NCBI GenBank assembly: GCA_016286165.1
Contig: JAEESE010000015.1
Coordinates: 1 to 64,000 of the forward strand
DNA from: Bacteroidaceae bacterium
Lineage (GTDB): Bacteria; Bacteroidota; Bacteroidia; Bacteroidales; Bacteroidaceae
Length of the DNA: 64,000 nt
Direction: 5' to 3'
Shown here: positions 36,941-44,781 of the stretch, one piece after another
Layout of the letters: every line of letters starts with the position of its first letter
Position numbering within the stretch: position 1 is the first letter of the stretch
The notes under the pieces: model-generated
Databases searched by the model: none
The model's input: only the letters and a program-made list of their open reading frames with translations
What the model was told of the DNA's origin: nothing
Made by a program: the position numbers and the translations under genes

Positions 36941-37726
36941 TTATTTCACTATGCTCTCGCAGAGGGCTGGTTCGTTGGTGGTGATGTAGTCCACGCCCAG
37001 AGCTTTCATGTCGCGAATGTCATCGGGGCTGTCCACCGTCCACACGTTCACATTCATCCCCAACTGATGTGCCTCGCTGACCCATTCGGGATGTGCCTTG
37101 AACTTAGATATATGGTAGTCTATGCCTGTGAGCCCCATGCGATGTAGTCCCCCTGGAGCACGGTCGCCTTCGAGATAGGCAACTTCAGCTTTAGGTGCTA
37201 AAGCGTGGATGGCCTGGCAGGCCTCGATGGAGAAGGAGATATACATCACGCGTGCCTCAAGCTTCTTCCTGCGTATAGCCTTTACGGCAGCTGCGGCACA
37301 ATCGCGGCTGCGCTGTGGGTTGCGATGCGGTTTCACTTCCACGATGAGGCGTGTAGGGCTCTTGCTCTTCTTGAGGATCTTCAAGAGGTGCTTCAGCTCG
37401 GGCATGCTCTCGCCGTTGCTCAAGCGCAGCTTCTTGCAGGCGGCGAAGGTGGTATCCTGAAGCGATATGCCTTGGTATTTAGCGTCGTGGTTGACCATGA
37501 CGTGCCCGTCCGTCGTCAGCCATATATCTATCTCCGAGCCGAAGATGTTGAGGTCAAGGGCTCGTTGCAGCGAGGTGCGTGAGTTCTGTGCAGAACCCTC
37601 GCTGCGCCACTCGCCGCGATGGGCAATGGTCTGAACGTGTTGGGCCATGATGGGGACAACGGCCATGGTAGCACAGAGGAAGACGAAAACGAAGACGAAA
37701 GCTCTTTTTTTACACAACTTGATCAT
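36941..37726 (-). CDS. Secreted glycerophosphodiester phosphodiesterase
   Basis: A 261-residue GDPD. A signal peptide (Phe-Val-Phe-Val-Phe-Leu-Cys-Ala-Thr) ends near Met-Ala-Gln-His. Then Ile-Ala-His-Arg-Gly-Glu-Trp (His36, Arg37), Glu65-Ile-Asp67 and Asn-His80-Asp, the metal and acid/base residues, and a C-terminal Val-Asn-Val-Trp-Thr-Val-Asp. It hydrolyses glycerophosphodiesters to glycerol-3-phosphate and an alcohol. No partner gene is adjacent. Confidence 0.9.
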   Translation of the reverse strand: MIKLCKKRAFVFVFVFLCATMAVVPIMAQHVQTIAHRGEWRSEGSAQNSRTSLQRALDLNIFGSEIDIWLTTDGHVMVNHDAKYQGISLQDTTFAACKKLRLSNGESMPELKHLLKILKKSKSPTRLIVEVKPHRNPQRSRDCAAAAVKAIRRKKLEARVMYISFSIEACQAIHALAPKAEVAYLEGDRAPGGLHRMGLTGIDYHISKFKAHPEWVSEAHQLGMNVNVWTVDSPDDIRDMKALGVDYITTNEPALCESIVK

Positions 37727-37785
37727 GAATTATTAATGTTTAATTTAGGAAATAATATAGTACCTGGCACATTTCTTCTTTTTAA

Positions 37786-37884
37786 ACAACGAATTTTACG
37801 AATTAAACGAATTTTCGCTTGCGGCGTGGCTGCGCGAAGACAGGACTATAGGACAGAATTCGTTTAATTCGTATAATTCGTTGT
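37786..37884. repeat. Inverted pair of the TTCGT repeat (copies 3 and 4)
   Basis: Arms 37786-37813 and 37857-37884 are 28 nt each and complementary at 27 positions, around a 43-nt GC-rich centre. Each arm matches the single copies at 90-117 and 26952-26980. The structure fits a BIME-like pair or a small non-autonomous element. Confidence 0.8.
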
Positions 37885-37935
37885 CTTATAAAAACATCTT
37901 CGTTTTTGTTTTCGTTTTTGTTGAAAGATGGGAGA

Positions 37936-38859
37936 TTAGTATTGGTTGAGGCGGCTGGTGTCGATGTTCGTTGCTACGCCTCCGCGATCAATCTCGACCT
38001 TATCGGCTGTGCCAGTGAAGGTGATTTTCGAGGCGCCGTCGCATTTAGCTTGGATGTCAGTGCAGTTGACGTCGGCGTGGAGCTTCGAGGCTCCTGTGCA
38101 GCCCGTGAGCAGGCGTCCTCCCTTGAACGTCAGTCTGCCTTTGCTGGCGCCCGAGAGGGAGATTTGCATCTTCTTACTGGCCTCAACGTTCACGGTGGCC
38201 TCCGATGCTCCATAGACGAAGACTGCAGCATCTTCGCCTCCATTCAGTTGTGTCAGGTTAAACTTGCTGGCGCCGGTGACGCTGAAATCACTCTTTGGGG
38301 CATTAGCCGATTTGATGCTGGCCTGACTGGCACCGAGAAGAGAGGCACCCATCATTTCGTCGCATTTTATCTGTTGGCCTTTGAAGGTAGAGGCTCCCTT
38401 CAGGCGGATAGAGAATTTGGGAGTATCGATTTCGTCAATCAGCATGGTCGAGGCACCATCCAACAGAGCGCCAAATCTATCGGGTGTCATGCTCTTAGCT
38501 TCGAAAGAAGAAGCGCCACGGAGATCCACATTTTGCAGACAGGGGGCTGTCAGGTGAAGGATAAAGATGTGTTGGCCATCGGGCAGATCTTTCTTCTTCA
38601 CATTATTGAATTTCTTGGTTCTCGTGGCAACAACGTTCAACACGTCTGCTGTCGTTGACACTTTCATCAAGTCGAGCCAGTCGGCACGACCTGTTAACTT
38701 CACGCTATAAGGCTCGCCTTGTGTGTAGATAACCTTCACGGAGTTATTAACCACGATTTCTATGAAATTGGTCAGCTCGTAGGTGCGAGTAGCGAACTTG
38801 GTGGCAGCCTGTGCCAGCGTGGCACTCAGGAGGAGTGCGATGGTGAGTAGTTTTTTCAT
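37936..38859 (-). CDS. DUF2807 (GIN domain) secreted protein, copy 2
   Basis: About 307 residues from the ATG at 38859. A signal peptide (Lys-Lys-Leu-Leu-Thr-Ile-Ala-Leu-Leu-Leu to Ala-Gln-Ala-Ala) precedes a right-handed beta-helix of repeated Gly-Ala-Ser turns, the hallmark of DUF2807 (putative auto-transporter adhesin head GIN). Members are periplasmic or surface proteins that often accompany ECF sigma operons. It is a clear paralogue of the gene at 38979-39899, with the same start, Tyr-Thr-Gln-Gly-Glu-Pro-Tyr-Ser-Val-Lys-Leu-Thr-Gly segment, and C-terminus. Its upstream leader is also copied. Confidence 0.85.
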   Translation of the reverse strand: MKKLLTIALLLSATLAQAATKFATRTYELTNFIEIVVNNSVKVIYTQGEPYSVKLTGRADWLDLMKVSTTADVLNVVATRTKKFNNVKKKDLPDGQHIFILHLTAPCLQNVDLRGASSFEAKSMTPDRFGALLDGASTMLIDEIDTPKFSIRLKGASTFKGQQIKCDEMMGASLLGASQASIKSANAPKSDFSVTGASKFNLTQLNGGEDAAVFVYGASEATVNVEASKKMQISLSGASKGRLTFKGGRLLTGCTGASKLHADVNCTDIQAKCDGASKITFTGTADKVEIDRGGVATNIDTSRLNQY

Positions 38860-38978
38860 TGTTGTATCGCTTATTCTTAATTGTTTATTGTTCACTTTTC
38901 ATCCCCCACCGGGGGATTATAGGGGGCTCCTATTTCATCCTTTACTCCCCTCCCAGGGAGGGGCGGGGTTGGCTCTTC

Positions 38979-39899
38979 CTAAAATTGATTCAGGCGGCTG
39001 GTGTCGATGTTTGTTGCTACGCCTCCGCGCTCTATCTCGACCTTATCGGCTGTACCTGTGAAGGTGGTCTTCGAGGCACCGTCGCACCCAGCTTGAATAG
39101 ATTCGCAATTGACTTTAGCATCAAGCTTTGAGGCTCCTTTGCAGAATGAGCGCAGACGTCCGCCCTTGAAGGTCATTTCGCCTTTGCTGGCGCCCGAGAG
39201 TCCCATCTGCAGCAGGCCGTTGGTCTCGATTCCTACGTTGATCTTTGAGGCTCCGCCTAAGTTGAAGGTTGCTTCCTCTGCCTTGTTGACCTTAGGCATT
39301 TTGACATTGCTGGCACCATTAATGGTCACTACACACTTCGAGGCATTGACCTGTTCTACATCTAAATTGCTGGAACCGCTGACGTTGGCCTTCAGTTCTT
39401 TGCATTTAATCTGTTTGGCATCCACTTTCGATACGCCGCTTATCTCCAGATAGAAGCTGGGCACCTCTATCTCGCCGACAATCAGTTTTGACACGCCTGA
39501 GAGGTTGACATGTAGAAAATCTGGCGTCAGACGTTTCGCTTCGAGGGTTGAGACACCTTTCAGAAGGATATTCTCCAAGCACGGCGCTGTCAGATGCAGG
39601 ATGAAGTTATGGTGCCCGTCGGGCTGGTCTTTAGGCTTTACATTCTTGAATTTCTTTGAGTTCTTGGCTTTAACGGTCAGTATGCCGCCCGAGGCCGTCA
39701 CTTCCATCAAGTCGAGCCAGTCTGTGCGACCTGTTAGCTTCACGCTGTATGGCTCGCCTTGTGTATAGACAACCTTAACTACGTTGCTCACATCGATTAT
39801 TGTGAAATCCTCGAGCTTGTAAGTTCGTGTGGAGAATGGTGTGGCAGCCTGTGCCAGCGCGGCACTCAAGAGGAGTGCAATGGTGAGTAGCTTTTTCAT
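38979..39899 (-). CDS. DUF2807 (GIN domain) secreted protein, copy 1
   Basis: About 306 residues, same architecture as its neighbour. In this copy some Gly-Ala-Ser turns are Gly-Val-Ser, so the two have diverged in the helix body more than at the ends. It is the fourth gene of a minus-strand operon that starts with the ECF sigma at 41297, so it is likely under that sigma's control. Confidence 0.85.
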   Translation of the reverse strand: MKKLLTIALLLSAALAQAATPFSTRTYKLEDFTIIDVSNVVKVVYTQGEPYSVKLTGRTDWLDLMEVTASGGILTVKAKNSKKFKNVKPKDQPDGHHNFILHLTAPCLENILLKGVSTLEAKRLTPDFLHVNLSGVSKLIVGEIEVPSFYLEISGVSKVDAKQIKCKELKANVSGSSNLDVEQVNASKCVVTINGASNVKMPKVNKAEEATFNLGGASKINVGIETNGLLQMGLSGASKGEMTFKGGRLRSFCKGASKLDAKVNCESIQAGCDGASKTTFTGTADKVEIERGGVATNIDTSRLNQF

Positions 39900-39969
39900 T
39901 GTTGTATCGCTTATTCTTAATTGTTTATTGTTCACTTTTCATCCCCTACAGGGGGATTATAGGGGGCTC

Positions 39970-40368
39970 CTATTTCATCCTTATCACAATCGTCGCCTTG
40001 CCATCAGTGGCTTGCATAGGACGGTTGCCCGTGTATTGGAGCATATAAATGCGGTTCTGGCGTTCGCCTTCCACAGCCAGTACGATGGTATGACGTTCGC
40101 CGTTCTCTACCTTGTGTGTGTAGCGGCCAGCCTTCTGTTCAGCCTCGAATTTTTCGAGACAGGCATTGATGTCGATGCCTCGCGAGAGCTCGCGCACCTT
40201 CACCACGCGGACCACTTCGCGCGTCTGCGGGTCACGCTCCACCACGCTGGTGAACTTGCTCTGCCCTATGGTGCTCTCGTTATCGACAAAGCGGTCGATA
40301 CGGTTCTGTGCCGAAGCTCCGACCGCTATCGCCATGAGGCTTATCCAAAGTATGATTCGCTGTTTCAT
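39970..40368 (-). CDS. Small secreted protein, sigma cluster D
   Basis: A 132-residue protein with a signal peptide (Ile-Ile-Leu-Trp-Ile-Ser-Leu-Met-Ala-Ile, cut near Ala-Ser-Ala-Gln). The mature part is basic and charged, with Arg-Asp-Pro-Gln-Thr-Arg-Glu-Val-Val-Arg-Val-Val-Lys and a Gly-Arg-Tyr-Thr-His-Lys-Val-Glu-Asn-Gly segment. It may belong to DUF5024 or a relative, but I am not sure. It follows the putative anti-sigma gene by 13 nt. Confidence 0.6.
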   Translation of the reverse strand: MKQRIILWISLMAIAVGASAQNRIDRFVDNESTIGQSKFTSVVERDPQTREVVRVVKVRELSRGIDINACLEKFEAEQKAGRYTHKVENGERHTIVLAVEGERQNRIYMLQYTGNRPMQATDGKATIVIRMK

Positions 40369-40381
40369 CGTTGTGTATCTT

Positions 40382-40750
40382 TTATTGTTGAGCGAGCATT
40401 TCAGCCTGGTCTGCCATGCTCATGGCATCGTGAATATCACTTTTGATGAGGCGGTATTCGTCCACGCGCTTACCGTTCTCCTCGACGTAGCTGCCCTCGT
40501 AGCGGGCCATTTCCTTTGACTCCCTGACTTGAGGCACGATGACGATGAAGGCGGCAAGCACCACGGCGGCAGCAACGGCCATCCAGCGCAGCAGCCTATG
40601 CCCTGCCCTATCGTGTTTGGGAGCCTCGGCTGCCAGGATTTGTGCCATCACGTTCTCCGTCAGGCCTTCCGGCATCCGCAGCCGTTCGCCCTCGCGTTGC
40701 AGCGCCTTGCGCAGGGCGGCATCTTTCTGTATGTTAATGTTTTGTGCCAT
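40382..40750 (-). CDS. Single-pass membrane protein, probable anti-sigma factor (cluster D)
   Basis: A 122-residue protein: about 53 cytoplasmic residues, one membrane segment at about 54-73, and a short acidic tail. Its start overlaps the ECF sigma end by 17 nt, which implies translational coupling, as usual for sigma/anti-sigma pairs. No zinc motif was seen. Confidence 0.7.
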   Translation of the reverse strand: MAQNINIQKDAALRKALQREGERLRMPEGLTENVMAQILAAEAPKHDRAGHRLLRWMAVAAAVVLAAFIVIVPQVRESKEMARYEGSYVEENGKRVDEYRLIKSDIHDAMSMADQAEMLAQQ

Positions 40751-41297
40751 ATTCCATGTCTTTGATTATCAAGTAAAGTCGTTTTCTCACGCGGTGCAGT
40801 CGAGTGGTGACGTTTGACACCGTAGTACCGAGCACGTATGCAATGTCGCGCGTCGGGCGTTCTTCGTAGTAGAACAGGGTGACGAGAGTCCGGTCGTCGG
40901 GGGTTAGGCGTTGGAGTGCTGCTTCGACCATGGCTATTCGCTCCTCTGTAGCTTCGGCAAGTGCCGTGTCTGCTGCCTCGTCGCTCACGCTGTCGGTCAG
41001 GCGGTCGTCGATTGGCAGTACCACCGTCTTCCGTCTGCGCAGGTTCTTCAGCGCGGTGTTGTAGGCGATGCGGTAGAGCCAGCTGCCGAAGTCGGCTTCG
41101 CCGCGGAAGTCGCTGAGGTGCGTGAAAGCCTGAATGAAGGTCTCCTGTGTCGTCTCCTCAGCCTCGAGGTCGTTGCCTACGAGTCGTGCCGCAAGGCCGT
41201 ACACCTTACTGCCATAGCGCTCCATCAGCAGGGCGAAGGCTTCTCGTTCGCCCTTGATAATGCGCTGTATTATCGTTGCAACGTTTTCTTCTTTCAT
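40734..41297 (-). CDS. ECF RNA polymerase sigma factor (cluster D)
   Basis: About 187 residues from the ATG at 41297; a frame start at 41333 would add 12 residues. Region 2: Glu-Glu-Thr-Thr-Gln-Glu-Thr-Phe-Ile-Gln-Ala-Phe and Phe-Gly-Ser-Trp-Leu-Tyr-Arg-Ile-Ala-Tyr-Asn. Region 4: Leu-Thr-Pro-Asp-Asp-Arg-Thr-Leu-Val-Thr-Leu-Phe-Tyr-Tyr-Glu-Glu and Gly-Thr-Thr-Val-Ser-Asn-Val-Thr-Thr-Arg-Leu-His-Arg-Val. First gene of a five-gene operon; TATCTTTG on the minus strand (41357-41364) is its -7 candidate. Confidence 0.9.
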   Translation of the reverse strand: MKEENVATIIQRIIKGEREAFALLMERYGSKVYGLAARLVGNDLEAEETTQETFIQAFTHLSDFRGEADFGSWLYRIAYNTALKNLRRRKTVVLPIDDRLTDSVSDEAADTALAEATEERIAMVEAALQRLTPDDRTLVTLFYYEERPTRDIAYVLGTTVSNVTTRLHRVRKRLYLIIKDMEYGTKH

Positions 41298-41356
41298 TCT
41301 ACTCTTTAGATGCACGACCTCTGGTTTTGTCACACCTTCATCAAGGAATTTTCGTG

Positions 41357-41364
41357 CAAAGATA
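41357..41364 (-). promoter_or_regulatory. -7 element of sigma operon D
   Basis: CAAAGATA on the plus strand, TATCTTTG on the minus strand, 60 nt before the sigma start. Confidence 0.5.
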
Positions 41365-41406
41365 GTAAAAAAGCGAAAAAAGGATGGCTGTGAACGGGAA
41401 AAAAGC

Positions 41407-41414
41407 TATTTTTG
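41407..41414 (+). promoter_or_regulatory. -7 element of the DUF4838 gene
   Basis: TATTTTTG, 29 nt before the ATG at 41443. It is 43 nt from the divergent -7 element at 41357-41364. Confidence 0.45.
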
Positions 41415-41442
41415 TAGCGACAAACGTTAATTGCTTGGGCTT

Positions 41443-43167
41443 ATGATACCTAACAGATTTATTTCCACACTGGTTTCGCTATTCGTGGCCGTGGCTATGA
41501 CAGCTGCTCCGCAGCTCTTCAGCGCAGGTCGTAGCGACTACAAAATAGTGCTCTCTGAAGGCGCATCGACGTCGGAACAGACGGCAGCACGTGAGCTGCG
41601 CAGCTACCTGAAGCAGGTGAGCGGAGCCGATATTCCCGTTGTCAAGGCCTCGCAGGCGGCCGGCGGGAAATGCATATACATTGGTTTTGACAGCCGCGTG
41701 AAGGCCGCTACAGGCGCCGACAAGCCTGCCGACGACTATGAGGGGTTCACTTACAGAACCGTGAACGGCAATCTCTACATCTACGGCGGTCGTCAGCGCG
41801 GCACGATGTATGGCGTTTACGCTTTCCTTGAGAACGAGCTGGGCGTGCGCTGGTATGCCCCCGATGGTACCGTAGTGCCTAAGCGACATGCGTGGCGGTT
41901 GAAGAAACTACGCGTCAGCGAAGCGCCTGCCATTCGCTATAGATTTGCCCAGTATAGTCAGGTGGCGAACGACCTGGCATGGTGTGCTCACAACCGCAAC
42001 AACACGTTGTGGTCGGTGCGTAAGAACGATTACGGCGGCATAGAAGCTTATTGGAATGCACACACCTGCGGGCAGTTTGTGGATGCCGAAGAGCTGTTTG
42101 AAAGCCATCCCGAATACTTTGCCTTGCGCGACGGCAAGCGAATCCCCAACGGCCAGTTGTGCCTTACGAATCCTGAGGTCCTGCGAATTTGCATCAAGGA
42201 GATGCTGAAGGCCATACAGACCTATCCCGACTACTGGGTGTACAGTATGTCGCAAAACGATAACAAGCTTTACTGCGAATGCGAGCAATGCACGGCGGTG
42301 GCCGAGCGTTACAAAGGTCAGTCGGGGCTGATGCTGTGGTTCGTGAACCAGGTGGCAGCTGCCGTGAAGAATGTCTATCCGAATAAATTCATAGGTACCT
42401 TTGCTTACCAATACACGCGTAAGGCGCCCGTGGGCATACGTCCTGCAGATAATGTGGTGATTCGCCTGTGCAGCATTGAGTGCTGTTTCGCGCATGCCTT
42501 GGATGAATGCGAGCAAAACGAAGCCTTCATGGCTGACCTGCGCGACTGGCAAGCCATAGCACCGCGGCTTTACATTTGGGATTATGTCGTCAACTTCCGT
42601 CAATACCACGCTCCCTTCCCCAACCTGCAGGTGCTGGCACGTAATATCCAAATCTTCCGCGAGCATAATGCCATAGGCATTCAGGAAGAGGCGCAGTACC
42701 AGACGGCAGGAGGCGAGTTCGCCGAACTGAAGGCATGGCTGCTCATGCGCCTGCTCTGGAATCCCTATCAGGATACGCAGGCTTTGGTCAACGAGTTCGT
42801 CAGGGCATACTATGGTGCCGCGTCTGATGCTATACTGCGTTATATAAAGATGTGTAAGGCACGTATCACGCCGAAAACCGTAATGAGCATTTACATCCGT
42901 CACACCGATACGCTCTACGACGAAGAGTTCATCAAAGCATCGCGACAGCTACTCGATGAGGCACGCCGCCAGGTGGCCAACTCCCCTACCCTACTCGCCC
43001 GTATCGACCGAGTGCGCCTGCAACCCATGTACCTCCACCTGATGCGGAATCCTGAGCAGGCAACCGCCGATGGCACACGAGCTGAGTATCTGCAGCTGAT
43101 AAAGAAGAACAACTACAGAACAAACGAGTGGGAAACCATCGACACCTTTATCAGTAAATTGAAATAA
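41443..43167 (+). CDS. Secreted DUF4838 protein (glycoside hydrolase-like)
   Basis: About 574 residues from the ATG at 41443. A signal peptide is followed by a GH20b-type N-terminal domain (Thr-Ala-Ala-Arg-Glu-Leu-Arg-Ser-Tyr-Leu-Lys-Gln-Val, then Ile-Tyr-Ile-Gly) and the DUF4838 barrel: Glu-Leu-Gly-Val-Arg-Trp-Tyr-Ala-Pro, His-Pro-Glu-Tyr-Phe-Ala-Leu, Asn-Gly-Gln-Leu-Cys-Leu-Thr-Asn-Pro, Ser-Gln-Asn-Asp, and a Cys-x-Cys-x-x-Cys. DUF4838 proteins are thought to be glycoside hydrolases with alpha-glucuronidase-like folds; the substrate is unknown. Its neighbour upstream is the sigma D operon, divergently arranged. Confidence 0.85.
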   Translation: MIPNRFISTLVSLFVAVAMTAAPQLFSAGRSDYKIVLSEGASTSEQTAARELRSYLKQVSGADIPVVKASQAAGGKCIYIGFDSRVKAATGADKPADDYEGFTYRTVNGNLYIYGGRQRGTMYGVYAFLENELGVRWYAPDGTVVPKRHAWRLKKLRVSEAPAIRYRFAQYSQVANDLAWCAHNRNNTLWSVRKNDYGGIEAYWNAHTCGQFVDAEELFESHPEYFALRDGKRIPNGQLCLTNPEVLRICIKEMLKAIQTYPDYWVYSMSQNDNKLYCECEQCTAVAERYKGQSGLMLWFVNQVAAAVKNVYPNKFIGTFAYQYTRKAPVGIRPADNVVIRLCSIECCFAHALDECEQNEAFMADLRDWQAIAPRLYIWDYVVNFRQYHAPFPNLQVLARNIQIFREHNAIGIQEEAQYQTAGGEFAELKAWLLMRLLWNPYQDTQALVNEFVRAYYGAASDAILRYIKMCKARITPKTVMSIYIRHTDTLYDEEFIKASRQLLDEARRQVANSPTLLARIDRVRLQPMYLHLMRNPEQATADGTRAEYLQLIKKNNYRTNEWETIDTFISKLK

Positions 43168-43273
43168 AAGCACCGTTCAAGCACCTCAGCTACAACCTAA
43201 AAGCCAAAAGCATCCAGCCTAAAAGGTGGATGACATAAATCTAAAAGGCGGCGGCCGTCAGCCCCAAAGCCCG

Positions 43274-43325
43274 ATTAAGCCAGCTTAAAAGCCCTATTAA
43301 GCCGGCCTAATCTTACGATTAAGCC
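43274..43325. repeat. ATTAAGCC repeat with 22-nt period
   Basis: ATTAAGCC at 43274-43281, 43296-43303 and 43318-43325, exactly 22 nt apart. The rest of the 280-bp gap (43168-43447) holds further AAAAGCC and AAAAGG words and a GGCGGCGGCCG segment; no gene or terminator is evident. Confidence 0.6.
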
Positions 43326-43447
43326 TGCATAGCATCTGACTATGCCGTGGCCTACGAAAACGCATGAGAGCCCTTTTTTGAGCGTTTTTTAAAGAAAATC
43401 GTGAAATCGGACTTAACTTTCCAGCCCGAGAAGCGTAATAAAGGTGT

Positions 43448-43957
43448 ATGACACGCTCAGAATTCGAACATATTATCCCCGCGTTGCGGCCTGTTATGCT
43501 GCAAGTGGCATTGGATTTCTTCGGCTCACACGACGATGCCGAAGATACCACACAGGAGGCTATGCTCGCTCTCTGGCGCTACTGTGAACGTATAGATCCC
43601 GAGCGTAATGTTGAGGCGCTGGCTATACGAGTGACCAAGAACTGCTGCGTCAACTGCTATCGCCGCCGTCCGCCAATGGCCACCGTCCCCGACAACTTAT
43701 CGTCGGGTCCCTCCTCACCACTCTCACCTTCCCCTCACGAACTGCTCGAAGCCAAGGACACACAAGCCATGCTCACCGCCGCCCTCGCCCGTTTGAAACC
43801 GCGAGAACGCGAGCTCTTTGAGATGCGACAGATAGAAGGACTCACAAACGATGAGATAGTGGCACAAACAGGCATCACTAAAGCATCAGTAAAAGTAATG
43901 GTGTCTGCTGCACGAAAAAAAGTATTTGACGAACTAAAACACCGGCTAAAGCAATGA
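43448..43957 (+). CDS. ECF RNA polymerase sigma factor (cluster E)
   Basis: A 169-residue sigma-70 family protein. Region 2: Glu-Asp-Thr-Thr-Gln-Glu-Ala-Met-Leu-Ala-Leu-Trp and Ala-Ile-Arg-Val-Thr-Lys-Asn-Cys-Cys-Val-Asn. Region 4: Leu-Lys-Pro-Arg-Glu-Arg-Glu-Leu-Phe-Glu-Met-Arg-Gln and Thr-Gly-Ile-Thr-Lys-Ala-Ser-Val-Lys-Val-Met. The Pro/Ser-rich linker between them (about residues 78-97) is partly encoded by a palindrome (43688-43707) that reappears in the next gene. The stop overlaps the next start (ATGA). Confidence 0.88.
   Translation: MTRSEFEHIIPALRPVMLQVALDFFGSHDDAEDTTQEAMLALWRYCERIDPERNVEALAIRVTKNCCVNCYRRRPPMATVPDNLSSGPSSPLSPSPHELLEAKDTQAMLTAALARLKPRERELFEMRQIEGLTNDEIVAQTGITKASVKVMVSAARKKVFDELKHRLKQ
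43681..43707. repeat. In-frame palindrome, copy in sigma E
   Basis: CACCGTCCCCGAC, 8 nt, then GTCGGG. The 6-bp arms CCCGAC/GTCGGG form a hairpin. It codes for Thr-Val-Pro-Asp-Asn-Leu-Ser-Ser-Gly. The matching copy is at 44562-44588. Confidence 0.65.
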
Positions 43958-44721
43958 CAACTAAAGACATACAATCCATTATCAACCGCTTCCTCGCCGC
44001 GGAAACGACAATAGAGGAAGAGCGACAGTTGGCACTCGAGCTGCAGAGCCGGGCTGACGCCTCTGGCATTGATGCCTTGCCCGGCGACTGGCAGGCCGTG
44101 ATGCTTATGTTAGGCGAGCTGACGCTGGGCGAAGCTGCCTACGACGAGATTATCGCAGCCCGTGGAGCCGAAGGCCAGACCACTACCCTATCGCCTGCCA
44201 CTGCCGCCGTATCGAGCACCAAGGACAGCAACGCCCGTAAGCGCCACCTATGGCGCTGGGCAGCTGTGGCTGCCGTCCTCGTACTTGTGGCCGGTGTCGG
44301 CATCGCGTTCTATCAGTTGCAGGAGTCTCCTCAACCAGTCGCTCAGGTCCTTCCCACCAGTGGGAAACAGTCTTCCCACCAATGGGAAGAGTCTTTCCCA
44401 CCGGTGGGAAACCCCGACACGTCCAGTAGCGAAAGCCAACTTGACCAGTCACAACAGTCGGCACAACTTGTCGCTTCGACTTCCACACCCATTCGTAAGA
44501 AACACGCTCGCCGAAAAGCCAAGCCTGTGCAACGCCCCATGGAAGCGGAAGCCCCCTCAGCCACCGTGCCCGACGGTTTTCCGTCGGGAACCCCCTCCCC
44601 CGCTTCCTCACCTTCTTATTCTCCCGATCCATACGCTGAAATAGAAGCGGAAATGCGCGATATCCGCAGTCGTGGTGAGCGCATAGAGGCCATGGTGGCC
44701 GAGATAACCCGCGCGTATTGA
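43954..44721 (+). CDS. Single-pass membrane protein, probable anti-sigma factor (cluster E)
   Basis: A 255-residue protein. About 90 cytoplasmic residues are followed by one membrane segment (about 93-120, Trp-Ala-Ala-Val-Ala-Ala-Val-Leu-Val-Leu-Val-Ala-Gly-Val), then a long periplasmic part rich in Ser, Pro and Gln ending in a charged helix. Its start overlaps the sigma E stop by 4 nt. The periplasmic linker contains three tandem palindromes (44351-44411) and a copy of the palindrome found in the sigma gene (44562-44588), all in frame, so the linker appears to have been assembled partly from repeats. Confidence 0.7.
   Translation: MTTKDIQSIINRFLAAETTIEEERQLALELQSRADASGIDALPGDWQAVMLMLGELTLGEAAYDEIIAARGAEGQTTTLSPATAAVSSTKDSNARKRHLWRWAAVAAVLVLVAGVGIAFYQLQESPQPVAQVLPTSGKQSSHQWEESFPPVGNPDTSSSESQLDQSQQSAQLVASTSTPIRKKHARRKAKPVQRPMEAEAPSATVPDGFPSGTPSPASSPSYSPDPYAEIEAEMRDIRSRGERIEAMVAEITRAY
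44351..44411. repeat. Three tandem in-frame palindromes
   Basis: TTCCCACCAGTGGGAA (44351-44366, 7-bp arms), CTTCCCACCAATGGGAAG (44372-44389) and TTTCCCACCGGTGGGAAA (44394-44411, perfect 18 bp). They are copies of one unit and are read as Pro-Thr-Ser-Gly-Lys, Ser-His-Gln-Trp-Glu and Phe-Pro-Pro-Val-Gly-Asn. Confidence 0.85.
44562..44588. repeat. In-frame palindrome, copy in the membrane protein gene
   Basis: CACCGTGCCCGACGG, TTTT, CCGTCGGG: perfect 8-bp arms (44569-44576 and 44581-44588). It codes for Thr-Val-Pro-Asp-Gly-Phe-Pro-Ser-Gly, close to the peptide encoded at 43681-43707. Confidence 0.75.
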
Positions 44722-44781
44722 TGCGCTACCATTCCATAACTCTCTATCATTGATTAGATTAATTCAATTTCTGAAAGACAA

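Noticed and set aside
41908..42903. A long open frame antisense to the DUF4838 gene
   Set aside because: It is the shadow of a well-supported coding region.
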